Shown: positions 17,864 to 27,102 of the stretch, in pieces
Layout of the letters: each line of letters begins with the position of its first letter
Numbering within the stretch: position 1 is the first letter of the stretch
Source: Thalassospira lucentensis MCCC 1A00383 = DSM 14000
GTDB taxonomy: Bacteria; Pseudomonadota; Alphaproteobacteria; Rhodospirillales; Thalassospiraceae
Direction: 5' to 3'
Length of the DNA: 64,000 bases
Assembly: GCF_000421265.1 (NCBI RefSeq)
Contig: NZ_ATWN01000008.1
Location: 124,001 to 188,000 of the forward strand
Made by a program: the position numbers and the translations under genes
Notes under the pieces: generated by a model
What the model saw: only the letters and a program-made list of their open reading frames with translations
Database searches by the model: none
What the model was told of the DNA's origin: nothing

Positions 17864-19024
17864 ATGAGGCGACTGCCCGTGTCATCTGATTCTGATCTGT
17901 CCGATCTTGCTCAAACGCCCCAACCTGCCCCGAACGAACGCATCGGTCGCCTGCCCAAAAGCCTGCAATGGCTGTTGATGGTAACGGTCTCACTGGGGTT
18001 CTCGGTTCTTCTACATGAATTCCATGTGCCTGCGGCCTTGTTGCTTGGCCCGATGATCATTGGCATTATTATGGGCACCAATGGCGCAACCATTGCCACG
18101 CCAAAACCAATTTATCTTGGTGCCCAATCGGTCCTGGGCGTCATGATTGGTGGATCAATGTCCATCGGGATCCTGACATCCTTTACCCATGACTGGCCGC
18201 TAATCCTTGGGGTCACCGCCTTAACCATGATCGCAAGCAGTCTGCTTGGCTGGATACTCTGTGTGCGTCAGGTTCTTCCGGGAACCGCCGGCATTTGGGG
18301 ATCATCCCCCGGTGCGGCTTCCGCAATGGTGATCATGGCCGAGGCGTTTGGTGCCGATGCCCGGCTTGTTGCCTTCATGCAATATGTTCGGGTGGTGATT
18401 GTGGTTGCAGTTGCATCATCGATTGCCAACCTTTGGGTCGATCCGGAACTCGCTGCCGCAGCAGGCACCTATGACTGGTTTCCGGCCATTGATTACGGCC
18501 AGTTTGCCATTACCCTTGCGCTGGTTGTTGGCCTGTGTGTGGCTGGCATCTATTCACGGCTGCCATCAGGTCCGCTTTTGCTTCCGATCATCATAACGAC
18601 CATCCTTCACATCAACGGATGGGTCGATATCGTTCTGCCCGAGTGGTTTCTTGGATTGGCCTATGCCGCCATTGGCTGGGCTGTCGGATTGAAATTCACG
18701 CCTGCAGTGATCCGACATGCAGCATATGCCCTGCCCAAAATATTGCTGTCGATCACTGTCCTGATTGCGTTCTGTGCAAGTATTTCAGTCCTGTTGGTGC
18801 TGTTTATGGATGTCGATCCGCTTACGGCGTATCTGGCAACCAGTCCCGGCGGACTTGATTCGGTGGCGATTATCGCCGCCAGCACCAATGTCGATCTGTC
18901 ATTTATTCTGGTCTTGCAAGCTACCCGTTTCTTTATGGTGCTTGCACTTGGCCCCCCGCTTGCGCGGTTGATTGCGCGGCGCACCGCCAAATTCACCCCC
19001 GGCCCGGATGTGCCGTTGCCCTAA
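17864..19024 (+). CDS. AbrB-family integral membrane protein
   Basis: About 386 residues with ten or so membrane helices, arranged as two related halves typical of the AbrB (putative ammonia monooxygenase, COG3180) family. Characteristic pieces are LLLGPMIIGIIMGTNGA in the first half, PGTAGIWGSSPGAASAMVIMAEAFGADARLVAFMQY (broken here only by naming; the SSPGAASAM core is the signature) and TSPGGLDSVAIIAAST in the second half. Function is not established; the old monooxygenase label is unsupported, and a transport role is inferred from topology. The start is uncertain: ATG 17819, ATG 17864 and GTG 17879 are in frame and none has a strong ribosome binding site. Confidence 0.75.
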   Translation: MRRLPVSSDSDLSDLAQTPQPAPNERIGRLPKSLQWLLMVTVSLGFSVLLHEFHVPAALLLGPMIIGIIMGTNGATIATPKPIYLGAQSVLGVMIGGSMSIGILTSFTHDWPLILGVTALTMIASSLLGWILCVRQVLPGTAGIWGSSPGAASAMVIMAEAFGADARLVAFMQYVRVVIVVAVASSIANLWVDPELAAAAGTYDWFPAIDYGQFAITLALVVGLCVAGIYSRLPSGPLLLPIIITTILHINGWVDIVLPEWFLGLAYAAIGWAVGLKFTPAVIRHAAYALPKILLSITVLIAFCASISVLLVLFMDVDPLTAYLATSPGGLDSVAIIAASTNVDLSFILVLQATRFFMVLALGPPLARLIARRTAKFTPGPDVPLP

Positions 19025-19069
19025 ACAAAACCTGCGGTCTGAGCCCAAGAACAAACAGCCGACATAGCG

Positions 19070-20500
19070 TCACATCACAAGGATCTTGCCAACAAACCCT
19101 TCGACCCGCGCACTAAGTTCGGCTCCCTGCCCTTCGAGATTGATCGCAGCCTCACCAAGCTCGGTCGAAACCGTGGTGGCGTGATGGATGGCTTGGTTAA
19201 TTTCCACAACACTGTCGCCGACCTTGCGTGCTTCTGCCACGGCAGCATCGGCATCACGTGCAACCGACATGCAGATTTCTGCCTGTCTATCGGTCTGAAC
19301 AGCTGTTGCTTCGGCGCGTTGCTGTAACCCGTCCATGGCAATGGCGATATGTTCAATATCGCCCCCGGCTTTGGAAATGGCCTCCGTCATACCATTCATC
19401 CAGTGGGCAATTTCCTCTGTTGCAGTGGCCGATTGCCCGGCTAGCGCCTTGACCTCTTTGGCAACAATGGCAAATCCCTTGCCTGCTTCGCCTACACGGG
19501 CCGCCTCGATGGAGGCATTTAGTCCAAGCATTTTGATCTGGGCTGCAATGGCCGCAATGCTCGACAGCATTTTTTCTGCATCAGCTGCGCGATCCTGCAG
19601 GGCGGCAAAACCATCACGCATATCGCGTGCTTGCTGACCAATGACATGGGTGGTTTTCACCGTTTCCCCGGCGTCGCGACCAACGTCGGCCAATTCACCC
19701 TGCAAGGTTTCCATGTGGTCGGCGACATTTTCAATATTGGACAAGGCGCTGGTTGCGGATTGATCAATTGCCGTTCCGCAGAATTCGGTTCTTTTGTTAC
19801 TATTGCCAAGAACATCAAGCGCACTGCGCATCTGACTGACGGCAGCCCCCAGCATCCCAACTGTGCCCTGCACCTGACTTTCAAAGTCCGATGCCAGTTT
19901 TTCGCGCGATTTCAAAACATCATCGCGCTCTATCACCCGGGCAACCTGCCCACCGACGAACCCCAAAAGTTCAAGAAGTTCGGCATCAAGTTTGGCAATC
20001 TCGGGGCTGAAAAACTCGATCACGGCAACGGTCTGACCACCCAGTTTCACCGGCAAGGCAAAACAGCCGCGCAATCCGTTTCCGGCCGCGCTTGCAGCGC
20101 GCAGAAATCCATCCTTTTGCGTGACATCTTCAATGCAAACAGGTTCACCGCGCACGGCGACCGTGCCAATAAGCCCTTGGCCCAGTGCAAATACCGTTTC
20201 TTCTGACTGCGTGCGAAATTCAGCAAGATCAGCCGTCGAAATGTTTCCATCAATCGACCAGATACCAGCAGATGACAAATGATCGCCGTCACGTACATAG
20301 GCATGCCCAATCGGCCACGCGCAGTAATCACATACCGCTGTAAGGATCGCCAAGATTGCACCATCACGGTCGGATGCCTCGTCTGCGACCGTCCCAACTT
20401 TGCGTAAAAGTCGCAAAACATCAGCAAGTCCCGCATCTTTGTGCGGCGAAAGACCTTGTTCATTTTCTGGGGATATGGAACGGATGAAACCGGCAAACAT
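19070..20500 (-). CDS. Soluble methyl-accepting chemotaxis protein with GAF sensor
   Basis: About 476 residues and no membrane helix, so a cytoplasmic chemoreceptor. An N-terminal GAF domain (about 35-185, with GQGLIGTVAVRGEP and FALPVKLGGQTVAVIEFF) senses a small ligand. The C-terminal signalling hairpin (about 250-476) has its tip at IAAIAAQIKMLGLNASIEAARVG (conserved LNASIEAARVGE) and GFAIVAKEVKALA, the CheA/CheW contact. Start at ATG 20500 has GGAG eight bases upstream; twelve extra codons are open before it. No che genes are nearby, so it would feed the main chemotaxis array. Confidence 0.88.
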   Translation of the reverse strand: MFAGFIRSISPENEQGLSPHKDAGLADVLRLLRKVGTVADEASDRDGAILAILTAVCDYCAWPIGHAYVRDGDHLSSAGIWSIDGNISTADLAEFRTQSEETVFALGQGLIGTVAVRGEPVCIEDVTQKDGFLRAASAAGNGLRGCFALPVKLGGQTVAVIEFFSPEIAKLDAELLELLGFVGGQVARVIERDDVLKSREKLASDFESQVQGTVGMLGAAVSQMRSALDVLGNSNKRTEFCGTAIDQSATSALSNIENVADHMETLQGELADVGRDAGETVKTTHVIGQQARDMRDGFAALQDRAADAEKMLSSIAAIAAQIKMLGLNASIEAARVGEAGKGFAIVAKEVKALAGQSATATEEIAHWMNGMTEAISKAGGDIEHIAIAMDGLQQRAEATAVQTDRQAEICMSVARDADAAVAEARKVGDSVVEINQAIHHATTVSTELGEAAINLEGQGAELSARVEGFVGKILVM

Positions 20501-20743
20501 GACAAAACTCCGAGGCAAAACAAGCTGGCCTTTCAAACGAAAGAACCAGAAGGTTGCGCAAGCCTCGTTGCCTGCCGATCAAGATGGGAAAGATACGGCG
20601 CCGTTGCCGTCATCCACTGTTACATTAGCGTAATACCGCATACGCGAAAAGGACAATTCGCGCATGCAGCAAAATTTATTCAATCTTCAATTGCAGACAA
20701 GTATCACCACAGCACAACTGTTTGGCTGTCCGGACAATACGGA

Positions 20744-21664
20744 TTACCGCAACACCCGGCGAAACACGCCAGATGCCACCATCACACCAAATATCACCAA
20801 TGCGACGGCCGCCACCAAGGCAAGGTTGCTTTCTTCACCCAGAAGAAACACGCCGCCAAGGGCGGTGAGTGCCGGGGTCATGGCCCCAAATGCCGATGCA
20901 CCGGTCGATCCGATGTGACGTACAGCAAGGCCATAGGTAATAACGGCAACACAGCCGGCCAGAAGCCCCTGTGTAACAAGCAACATCATCACATCGCCCA
21001 TCGGAGCATCGGGAATATGTGTGCCGGTGAAAAGGGCGATCACCGCAATAATGACAAAGGACCAAAAGCCGACAAAACCTGCCGCTTCAAGTGCGCCAAG
21101 ACCACTTTGGCGCATGGCATGGGTATAAGATGCCCACATCAATGCCCCGGCAGACACAAGGCCATAGCCATACAGCATATCAGTACTGGCATCGCCGCCC
21201 GGCTTAAGCGCCACAAGCAACATAACCCCGACAATCACCGCACCATATCCGGCAAGTCGGACACGGCCGGGCCGTTCGCCAAACAGGACAATCGCGATTA
21301 AAACCGCCCAGATCGCCATCACACCGGGCAACAAAATCCCGACATGACTTGCCGGAACGAACTGCAATGCACTGGCAACCATCAGGGTGTAAAATGCACC
21401 AGACCCGATCAACATCAACAGCCCATTGATCAAGGACAATCCCTTTGGCCAGATGCCCTTTCTGATCCAGATCGGGCAAAGCAGGACAAAAGGCACGACA
21501 AAGCGTAAAAGCCCAATATCAACGGCAGTAAAGCTTGACGTCATTGCATAACGTGTCGCAATCAGCCAACCGGCCCAGATAAACACCGTCGCCAACGCAG
21601 ACGTCACACCGACCATACGGCTTTCTGTCGCGCCAGAAGCAGAAAGCGCAGAAGTTTCAGACAT
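20744..21664 (-). CDS. EamA/DMT family transporter
   Basis: 306 residues with ten hydrophobic helices in two EamA repeats (about 17-150 and 165-300). ATVFIWAGWLIATRYAM opens the first repeat and FLLGEESNLALVAAVALVIFG is the usual end of the second. Members of the drug/metabolite transporter superfamily export amino acids, metabolites or drugs; substrate cannot be told from sequence. About 160 bases separate it from fumA on the same strand and a strong terminator lies between, so it is transcribed on its own. Confidence 0.85.
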   Translation of the reverse strand: MSETSALSASGATESRMVGVTSALATVFIWAGWLIATRYAMTSSFTAVDIGLLRFVVPFVLLCPIWIRKGIWPKGLSLINGLLMLIGSGAFYTLMVASALQFVPASHVGILLPGVMAIWAVLIAIVLFGERPGRVRLAGYGAVIVGVMLLVALKPGGDASTDMLYGYGLVSAGALMWASYTHAMRQSGLGALEAAGFVGFWSFVIIAVIALFTGTHIPDAPMGDVMMLLVTQGLLAGCVAVITYGLAVRHIGSTGASAFGAMTPALTALGGVFLLGEESNLALVAAVALVIFGVMVASGVFRRVLR

Positions 21665-21756
21665 ATCACTGTTCCCGATAGGGGGTTGATTTTGTCCAAA
21701 TCAGACCACGCACCCCCAATATCCGCAAGTCCCTTTGACCACGGGTCAGCTATGCA

Positions 21757-21797
21757 CACAAAAAAGGCGGCGCAAGATTTCCCCTGCACCGCCTTTT
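21757..21797 (-). terminator. Intrinsic terminator of fumA
   Basis: Stem AAAAGGCGG/CCGCCTTTT around an 18-base loop that can itself partly pair, followed on the minus strand by a run of T. It lies 25 bases past the fumA stop and separates fumA from the EamA gene. Confidence 0.75.
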
Positions 21798-21822
21798 GAA
21801 TTTGGCAAGAACCCTGAAAAAA

Positions 21823-23439
21823 TCAGATGCCAAATTCGGCAAAGAAGTCATTGCCTTTATCATCAATCACGATGAAGGCCGGGAAATCTTCGACTTCGAT
21901 TTTCCAAACGGCTTCCATACCCAGTTCGGGATACTCGTGAACCTCGACCTTTTTAATGCAGTCCTGTGCCAACCGGGCCGCCGGACCACCGATGGAGCCA
22001 AGGTAGAACCCGCCATATTTGTTGCAGGCATCTTTAACCTGCTTGGAACGGTTCCCCTTTGCCAGCATAACGAACGAACCACCCGCAGCCTGGAACTGTT
22101 CGACATAGGCATCCATGCGCCCCGCCGTGGTCGGACCGAACGATCCGGATGGCATGCCTTCGGGCGTTTTGGCCGGACCGGCATAATAAACCGGATGGTT
22201 TTTCAGGTATTCTGGCATTTCCTCACCGGCATCAAGGCGTTCCTTGATTTTGGCATGGGCAATGTCGCGTGCAACAATCACGGTGCCGCTAAGCGACAGA
22301 CGGGTTTTAACCGAATAACCCGAAAGCTGTTTACGGATTTCATCCATCGGACGGTTCAGGTCAACCTTGACCACTTCGTCTTCAAGATGTTCGTCCGTCA
22401 CATGCGGAAGATATTTCGCCGGATCATGTTCGAGATCCTCGATAAAGATACCGTCCTTGGTGATTTTACCCAAAACCTGACGGTCGGCAGAGCAGGAAAC
22501 CCCAAGCCCGACCGGGCAGCTTGCACCATGGCGCGGCAGGCGGATCACGCGCACATCATGGCAGAAATACTTGCCGCCAAACTGTGCGCCGATGCCCATC
22601 TCGCGGGTCATCTCAAGAACCTTCTGTTCCCATTCAAGATCGCGATAGGCCTGACCATGGTCGCCGCCCTCGGTCGGAAGGCTGTCGTAATAGCGTGCCG
22701 ATCCCATTTTCACGGTCTTAAGGCAGGCCTCAGCCGACGTTCCGCCAATCACAATCGACAGGTGATACGGCGGACAGGCTGACGTGCCCAAGGTGCGGAT
22801 TTTTTCGTCCAAGAACTTCCTCAGACCTTCCGGATTCAAAAGTGCCTTTGTCTGCTGAAACAGGAAGGTCTTGTTGGCTGAACCGCCGCCCTTGGCCATG
22901 AACATGAATTTATATTCATCGCCTGTGGTCGCATAAAGGTCGATCTGTGCCGGAAGGTTCGACCCGGTGTTCTTTTCTTCGAACATATTCAGCGGCGACA
23001 CCTGCGAGAAACGCAGATTGTGTTTCTGATAGGCCTGCCAGATGCCTTTTGACAGCGCTTCTTCATCGGAACCGTCCGTGATGACCTTGCCACCGCGCTT
23101 GCCCATGACAATCGCAGTTCCGGTATCCTGACACATCGGCAAAACACCACCCGATGCGATCGAGGCATTTTTCAAAAGATCCATCGCCACAAATTTGTCA
23201 TTCGGGGTCGCTTCGTCGTCATCAAGGATTTTGCGCAGCTGTGCGAGGTGGCCCGGACGCAAAAGGTGCGAGCAATCAAAAAACGCCTGAAGCGTGAGTT
23301 TTTCAATCGCTTCGGGTTCGACTTTCAAATAGGTCTCGCCATTAACATCAACGGTCGAAACACCTTCATCCCCGATCTTGCGGTACGGGGTGGTGTCCTT
23401 ACCCAGATCGAACATGGGTTTATAGACAAAATCATTCAT
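21823..23439 (-). CDS. fumA: Fumarate hydratase, class I (iron-sulfur type)
   Basis: 538 residues, the length of one-chain class I fumarases, which interconvert fumarate and malate in the TCA cycle using a [4Fe-4S] cluster. The N-terminal catalytic domain contains three cluster cysteines: Cys103 (PMCQDTGTA), Cys222 (SACPPYH) and Cys316 (VSCSADR). The C-terminal beta domain follows from about residue 370, with [15 protein letters not shown] and [15 protein letters not shown]. The enzyme is oxygen-sensitive by family knowledge, so an oxygen-stable class II FumC may exist elsewhere. It has its own terminator and no operon partner. Confidence 0.95.
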   Translation of the reverse strand: MNDFVYKPMFDLGKDTTPYRKIGDEGVSTVDVNGETYLKVEPEAIEKLTLQAFFDCSHLLRPGHLAQLRKILDDDEATPNDKFVAMDLLKNASIASGGVLPMCQDTGTAIVMGKRGGKVITDGSDEEALSKGIWQAYQKHNLRFSQVSPLNMFEEKNTGSNLPAQIDLYATTGDEYKFMFMAKGGGSANKTFLFQQTKALLNPEGLRKFLDEKIRTLGTSACPPYHLSIVIGGTSAEACLKTVKMGSARYYDSLPTEGGDHGQAYRDLEWEQKVLEMTREMGIGAQFGGKYFCHDVRVIRLPRHGASCPVGLGVSCSADRQVLGKITKDGIFIEDLEHDPAKYLPHVTDEHLEDEVVKVDLNRPMDEIRKQLSGYSVKTRLSLSGTVIVARDIAHAKIKERLDAGEEMPEYLKNHPVYYAGPAKTPEGMPSGSFGPTTAGRMDAYVEQFQAAGGSFVMLAKGNRSKQVKDACNKYGGFYLGSIGGPAARLAQDCIKKVEVHEYPELGMEAVWKIEVEDFPAFIVIDDKGNDFFAEFGI

Positions 23440-23610
23440 GGGAAGGTTCTCGTCTCTCTCAAAAACACGGTGGGTCTATTTTTATTTGGCCATTTCATAG
23501 CGCCAATCGTGAAAAATTTCCACGATACATTCGCCTAACAGCGCGAGGTCCCGGTTGCGGGAAATCAAACCGAGAAATATACCCCAAGCTATGTTCCGAA
23601 CGGCGCACAA

Positions 23611-23642
23611 GAAAAAGGGGCAGAAATGAACCTGCCCCTTTT
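23611..23642 (-). terminator. Intrinsic terminator of sspB
   Basis: Stem AAAAGGGGCAG/CTGCCCCTTTT with an eight-base loop; on the minus strand the stem ends in TTTTTC. It starts ten bases after the sspB stop codon. Confidence 0.8.
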
Positions 23643-23651
23643 CTGGAATTC

Positions 23652-24188
23652 TTATTTTTTACGAAACGCATCCAATGCGATGACTTCACCCGTTTCATTG
23701 GCATCGGGTTTCGGTTTTTTGCGCGATTTGGACGGTTCGGCGACCAATGTCGGGGCACCCTCGTCGTCAATCAAATCCGCATCAAGATCGTCATCTTCGT
23801 CGTAATCGAAATCCTCGTCATCCATTTCTTCTTCGACGCTGAATGTCAGCATGAAGTTGGCGGACGGATCGACAAAAGCCAGCATCGCATCAAACGGAAC
23901 AACCAAAGTCGTTGGCATGCCATCAAAGCTCATGCCAACCGAAAAATGATCGTCTTCAGACTTCAAGTCCCAAAAACGGTGCTGCAAGACCACCGTGATA
24001 TTATCAGGGTGTGCTTTACGCTGTCCTTCGGGCAGGACAACACCAGGATGATTGGTCTGGAAGGTGATGTAATAATGATGCTCGCCGAAAAGGCCTTCTT
24101 CGGCCACACGCGCAAGGATTTCTTTCACCACGCCGCGCAGCGCCTGGTCGACCATAAGATCGTAACGAAATTCTTCCGGTTTCTGCAT
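23652..24188 (-). CDS. sspB: SspB, ClpXP adaptor for ssrA-tagged proteins
   Basis: 178 residues of the alphaproteobacterial SspB family. The folded domain (about 5-120, beginning FRYDLMVDQALRGVV, with VVLPEGQRKAHPDNITVVLQ broken by the family loop, and FDGMPTTLVVPF) binds the N-terminal part of tmRNA tags. A long acidic linker (DEDFDYDEDDD) leads to a short C-terminal motif (EVIALDAFRKK) that docks on the ClpX N-domain. So it tethers stalled-translation products to ClpXP. Start at ATG 24188 with AGGA six bases upstream. A consensus TATAAT lies at 24240-24245 on the minus strand. The tmRNA gene lies directly upstream on the same strand, an arrangement that joins tag and tag adaptor. Confidence 0.92.
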   Translation of the reverse strand: MQKPEEFRYDLMVDQALRGVVKEILARVAEEGLFGEHHYYITFQTNHPGVVLPEGQRKAHPDNITVVLQHRFWDLKSEDDHFSVGMSFDGMPTTLVVPFDAMLAFVDPSANFMLTFSVEEEMDDEDFDYDEDDDLDADLIDDEGAPTLVAEPSKSRKKPKPDANETGEVIALDAFRKK

Positions 24189-24339
24189 CAGTCATCCTGT
24201 ATCTGGCGGGAACACCGCCGATCTGCGGTCCATCCCGTCATTATAATATAGCATTTGATCACGCTGTTTACATCACAACGCGTTCGATCAGGGTTTGATC
24301 CCTAAACTCTATTCATAACGGAGCTGGAAAGAAATACAA

Positions 24340-24677
24340 GAGTGGGGCGTTCTGTTGCTAGGTGCCCCGTCCCCCACCAAATTACCGCTCCCGGCAACCG
24401 GAATTTCGCTTTGGTGCTAGTGCCGCTTACGCAGCAACAGCTACCGGAGCATTGTTATCGTTTGCATTTACAAACATTAGCCCGATAACGGTGGTACCAT
24501 GCCGAGCGCCAACAGAGGCTTTTACTACACACGTCGATCCTATTTCGGCCCCAACATCTTCGCCTGAGTCGGACGAAGTCAAAGTTTGAAAATTGGTGGA
24601 GCCGCCGGGTACCGCCCCCGGGTCCGTAATGTCTATTCTGCCAAGTCGTGTAACGCCATAGTCGGGTTGCCCCGACA
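24340..24677 (-). ncRNA. ssrA: Circularly permuted two-piece tmRNA (ssrA)
   Basis: On the minus strand the order is acceptor piece, intervening loop, coding piece, as in alphaproteobacterial permuted tmRNA. The acceptor piece ends GGCGGCTCCACCA with the CCA at 24596-24594; the coding piece starts GGGGCCGAAATAGGATCGAC at 24552, and its first bases pair with GGCTCC of the acceptor. The tag frame at 24465-24427 reads ANDNNAPVAVAA then TAA, beginning with a GCA resume codon and ending in the AVAA expected for ClpXP degradation. About 41 bases between the pieces would be removed. GGGGC/GCCCC pairing followed by a T-rich stretch marks the 3' end. Outer boundaries are estimates. The RNA rescues stalled ribosomes together with SmpB. 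Confidence 0.9.
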
Positions 24678-24682
24678 GCCCC

Positions 24683-24712
24683 TATATAGGTCATTCGCAC
24701 CTTGCCACACAA
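24683..24712 (-). promoter_or_regulatory. Probable ssrA promoter
   Basis: On the minus strand TTGTGT (24712-24707) and TATATA (24688-24683) are spaced by 18 bases, placing the transcription start near 24677, just before the acceptor piece. Confidence 0.5.
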
Positions 24713-24782
24713 GGGGAATTGGCATTTTTTTTTACGCAAACAACGCGAAATGCACCGCCGGATACAGGCTTGTGCGCACGGC

Positions 24783-24811
24783 TTGCCGAGTTGCCTGTAC
24801 CTGACTATGCT
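24783..24811 (+). promoter_or_regulatory. Probable thyA-folA promoter
   Basis: TTGCCG at 24783-24788 and TATGCT at 24806-24811 are separated by 17 bases, and lie 36 bases upstream of the thyA start codon. It is the best sigma-70-like match between the tmRNA promoter and thyA. Confidence 0.4.
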
Positions 24812-24846
24812 GCGTGAAACTCGATTCTAAAAATGCAGGACACAGC

Positions 24847-25641
24847 ATGCAGCAATATCTCGATCTGATGCGGATGGTGCGCGACACCGGCACCACCAAG
24901 GAAGACCGCACAGGTACCGGCACAATATCGGTTTTCGGTCATCAGATGCGGTTCGACTTGTCCAAGGGGTTCCCGCTGGTCACCACCAAGAAGCTGCATC
25001 TCAAATCCATTGTTCATGAATTGCTGTGGTTCCTTGATGGTGACACCAATGTCAAATACCTGCAAGACAACGGGGTGCGCATCTGGAACGAATGGGCCGA
25101 TGAAAATGGTGATCTTGGCCCGGTGTACGGGGGCCAGTGGCGGTCATGGCAGGGCGCAAACGGCCAGACCATTGACCAAATCACCGGCCTGATTGACCAG
25201 ATCAAAACCAATCCCGATTCCCGGCGTTTGATTGTGTCGGCATGGAATGTGGCCGATGTGCCCAACATGGCGCTGCCACCGTGCCATTGTCTGTTCCAGT
25301 TCTATGTCGCGGATGGCAAGCTGTCATGCCAGCTATATCAGCGCAGCGCGGATATCTTTTTGGGCGTGCCCTTTAACATCGCGTCCTATGCGCTTTTGAC
25401 CATGATGATCGCGCAGGTTTGTGATCTTGGGGTTGGTGATTTTGTCCATACCCTTGGCGATGCGCACCTTTACACCAACCATCTTGAACAGGTGGAATTA
25501 CAGTTGTCGCGCGAAACGCGACCGCTTCCGACCATGAAGATCAATCCCGATGTAAAATCGATCTTTGATTTTACCTTCGATGATTTCGAACTGGTCGGAT
25601 ATGACCCGCATCCCCATATTGCCGGCAAGGTTGCTGTCTGA
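24847..25641 (+). CDS. thyA: Thymidylate synthase ThyA
   Basis: 264 residues, the same length as the E. coli enzyme. It methylates dUMP to dTMP with methylene-tetrahydrofolate, releasing dihydrofolate. The catalytic Cys146 lies in [11 protein letters not shown]; the phosphate-binding RRLIVSAWN and [19 protein letters not shown] motifs, and the C-terminal IAGKVAV, are intact. Start at ATG 24847 (MQQYLDL) with AGGA seven bases upstream; an in-frame GTG at 24814 is less likely. The stop overlaps the folA start by one base (TGATG), so the two are translationally coupled, which fits their joint role: FolA regenerates the folate that ThyA oxidises. Confidence 0.97.
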   Translation: MQQYLDLMRMVRDTGTTKEDRTGTGTISVFGHQMRFDLSKGFPLVTTKKLHLKSIVHELLWFLDGDTNVKYLQDNGVRIWNEWADENGDLGPVYGGQWRSWQGANGQTIDQITGLIDQIKTNPDSRRLIVSAWNVADVPNMALPPCHCLFQFYVADGKLSCQLYQRSADIFLGVPFNIASYALLTMMIAQVCDLGVGDFVHTLGDAHLYTNHLEQVELQLSRETRPLPTMKINPDVKSIFDFTFDDFELVGYDPHPHIAGKVAV

Positions 25642-26165
25642 TGACCGATCAAAAGATTGAACGCGTTGCCGTGGTCGCCGCGGCCGCCAATCATGCGATT
25701 GGAAAAGACGGCTGGATGCCATGGGAACTGCCCGAAGACCTGAAACGGTTCAAAGCACTGACCCTTGGCAAACCAATGATCATGGGGCGTGTCACGTTCG
25801 AGGCCATCGGGCGCCCGCTGCCCAAACGGATCACCATTGTTGTCACCCGTGATACCGGCTGGTCATTTGATCATGAAAACGTCCGCGTTTGCCACGATGT
25901 AGAAAGTGCCGTCAAACTGGCCGACGAGATCGCCAAGGCCGACGGTGTTAACGAAGTGATCATTGCCGGGGGCGCGCAGATTTATCATCTTGCCCTGCCC
26001 TATACGACGCGCTTTGAATTGACCGAAGTCCATGCCGATATTGACGGCGACACCTTCCTGGATCCACTTCCGACCGATCAATGGACAGAATCCGCACGGG
26101 AAAAGATCAAAAACCCGGATGGCCCGGATTACAGCTTTGTCACGCTTGATCGTGTGGCAGGCTGA
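25641..26165 (+). CDS. folA: Dihydrofolate reductase
   Basis: 174 residues of the chromosomal DHFR family, reducing dihydrofolate to tetrahydrofolate with NADPH. Visible motifs are AIGKDGWMPWELPEDLKRFK, with the proton-relay acid at Asp33, then PMIMGRVTFEAIGRPLP and VIIAGGAQIYHLALP for NADPH binding. The one-base overlap with thyA and a strong terminator directly behind show a two-gene operon for thymidylate synthesis. Confidence 0.96.
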   Translation: MTDQKIERVAVVAAAANHAIGKDGWMPWELPEDLKRFKALTLGKPMIMGRVTFEAIGRPLPKRITIVVTRDTGWSFDHENVRVCHDVESAVKLADEIAKADGVNEVIIAGGAQIYHLALPYTTRFELTEVHADIDGDTFLDPLPTDQWTESAREKIKNPDGPDYSFVTLDRVAG

Positions 26166-26212
26166 TCCCAGCCGCTCAATTGTCCTGACATCAAGAAACT
26201 ATTCAATTGCCA

Positions 26213-26248
26213 CACGCTGCCAACCTGATTGGCAGCGTGTTTTCTTTT
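26213..26248 (+). terminator. Strong intrinsic terminator of thyA-folA
   Basis: Stem CACGCTGCCAA/TTGGCAGCGTG, 11 perfect pairs with a five-base loop, followed by TTTTCTTTT. Confidence 0.9.
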
Positions 26249-26340
26249 GTCTGAAACCTGTGTAAACAGGACAAAAGCAAAGGATCAGGTCAGGTAAAAG
26301 TTGATTTTCGCCACCACACATTCCATCTTTTCCTTTATTA

Positions 26341-26356
26341 TAGAACACTCGTTCCA
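26341..26356. promoter_or_regulatory. Candidate operator of the TetR regulator (own promoter)
   Basis: TAGAACACTCGTTCCA contains the half-sites GAAC and GTTC spaced by four bases. It lies 28 bases upstream of the tetR start, overlapping an AT-rich TATTAT element. The same arrangement recurs at 27044-27055 and 36320-36331. Confidence 0.55.
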
Positions 26357-26383
26357 GAGTTTGGTCCCAACCAAGGAAGTGCC

Positions 26384-26965
26384 ATGCCCCGTCCACGCGC
26401 GTTTGACGAAGAAAGCGTTCTTGATAACGCCATGAACATTTTCTGGAGCAAGGGATTTGAATCCACATCGGTTCAGGACCTTGTCGAAGAGACCGGGCTG
26501 AACCGTGCGAGCATGTATTCAAGCTTTGGCGACAAGAAGGCCCTTTTCCTGCGCGTTCTTGATCATTACAGCCAGAAAATCAGTTCCAAGCGCTTTGCCA
26601 AGTTGCGTGAAACCGCAGATGGCCGGGCAGCAATTATCGCCACCTTCAAGGACACAGCCAGCCAAAGCTGTGCCGATGGCCGGCATAAGGGATGTTTGAT
26701 TGTCAATTCCGGTATGGAACTGGCCCCGCACGATGCCGAAACAGCCGCCATCGCCCATCAGGCTTTTCGCCGGGTCGAAGACATGTTTGCCAATGCGCTG
26801 AAACGTGGCATGGATGCAGGCACGATTTCAAAAGACAAAAAAATCCGCGTACTGGCACGATTTTTTGCCGGCTCCATTCAAGGCGTGCAGCTTATGGCCC
26901 GCCGGGGTGCTGACCGTGAAACGCTTGACGATTACACCGATACCATCCTTGCGGTCCTTGATTAA
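26384..26965 (+). CDS. TetR/AcrR family transcriptional regulator
   Basis: 193 residues. The N-terminal helix-turn-helix (about 8-55) is canonical: ESVLDNAMNIFWSKGFESTS, DLVEETGLNRASMYSSFGDK. The C-terminal ligand domain contains cysteines in SQSCADGRHKGCLIVNS, a region often seen in regulators of this class that react to electrophiles. It precedes the peroxiredoxin-like gene by 137 bases on the same strand. Matching palindromes in front of its own gene, of the peroxiredoxin-like gene and between two divergent GST genes suggest it represses a small electrophile or oxidant response regulon. The inducer is unknown. Confidence 0.85.
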   Translation: MPRPRAFDEESVLDNAMNIFWSKGFESTSVQDLVEETGLNRASMYSSFGDKKALFLRVLDHYSQKISSKRFAKLRETADGRAAIIATFKDTASQSCADGRHKGCLIVNSGMELAPHDAETAAIAHQAFRRVEDMFANALKRGMDAGTISKDKKIRVLARFFAGSIQGVQLMARRGADRETLDDYTDTILAVLD

Positions 26966-27040
26966 GCGCAGTTTCCCGGTCTTCCATTTTCCGACAACCA
27001 CGATCACAGTTCAGTGAGACAAGTACTTAGTCGTTGCATT

Positions 27041-27060
27041 TAAGAATGATCGTTCCATAA
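27041..27060. promoter_or_regulatory. Candidate TetR operator before the peroxiredoxin-like gene
   Basis: TAAGAATGATCGTTCCATAA has core GAAT-GATC-GTTC at 27044-27055. Its ten central bases AATGATCGTT are identical to those in the site at 36321-36330. It ends 43 bases before the start codon. Confidence 0.55.
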
Positions 27061-27102
27061 TTCGTGCCATCGAGTATCCACTCCAAGTCATGAGGAACGA
27101 AT

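Noticed and set aside
20441..21301. 286-codon plus-strand frame over the receptor start and EamA gene
   Set aside because: Spans two genes on the opposite strand plus the gap between them; histidine/lysine-rich, no family match.
21796..22782. 328-codon frame opposite fumA
   Set aside because: Antisense of the C-terminal half of class I fumarase; no start signal and no recognisable domain.
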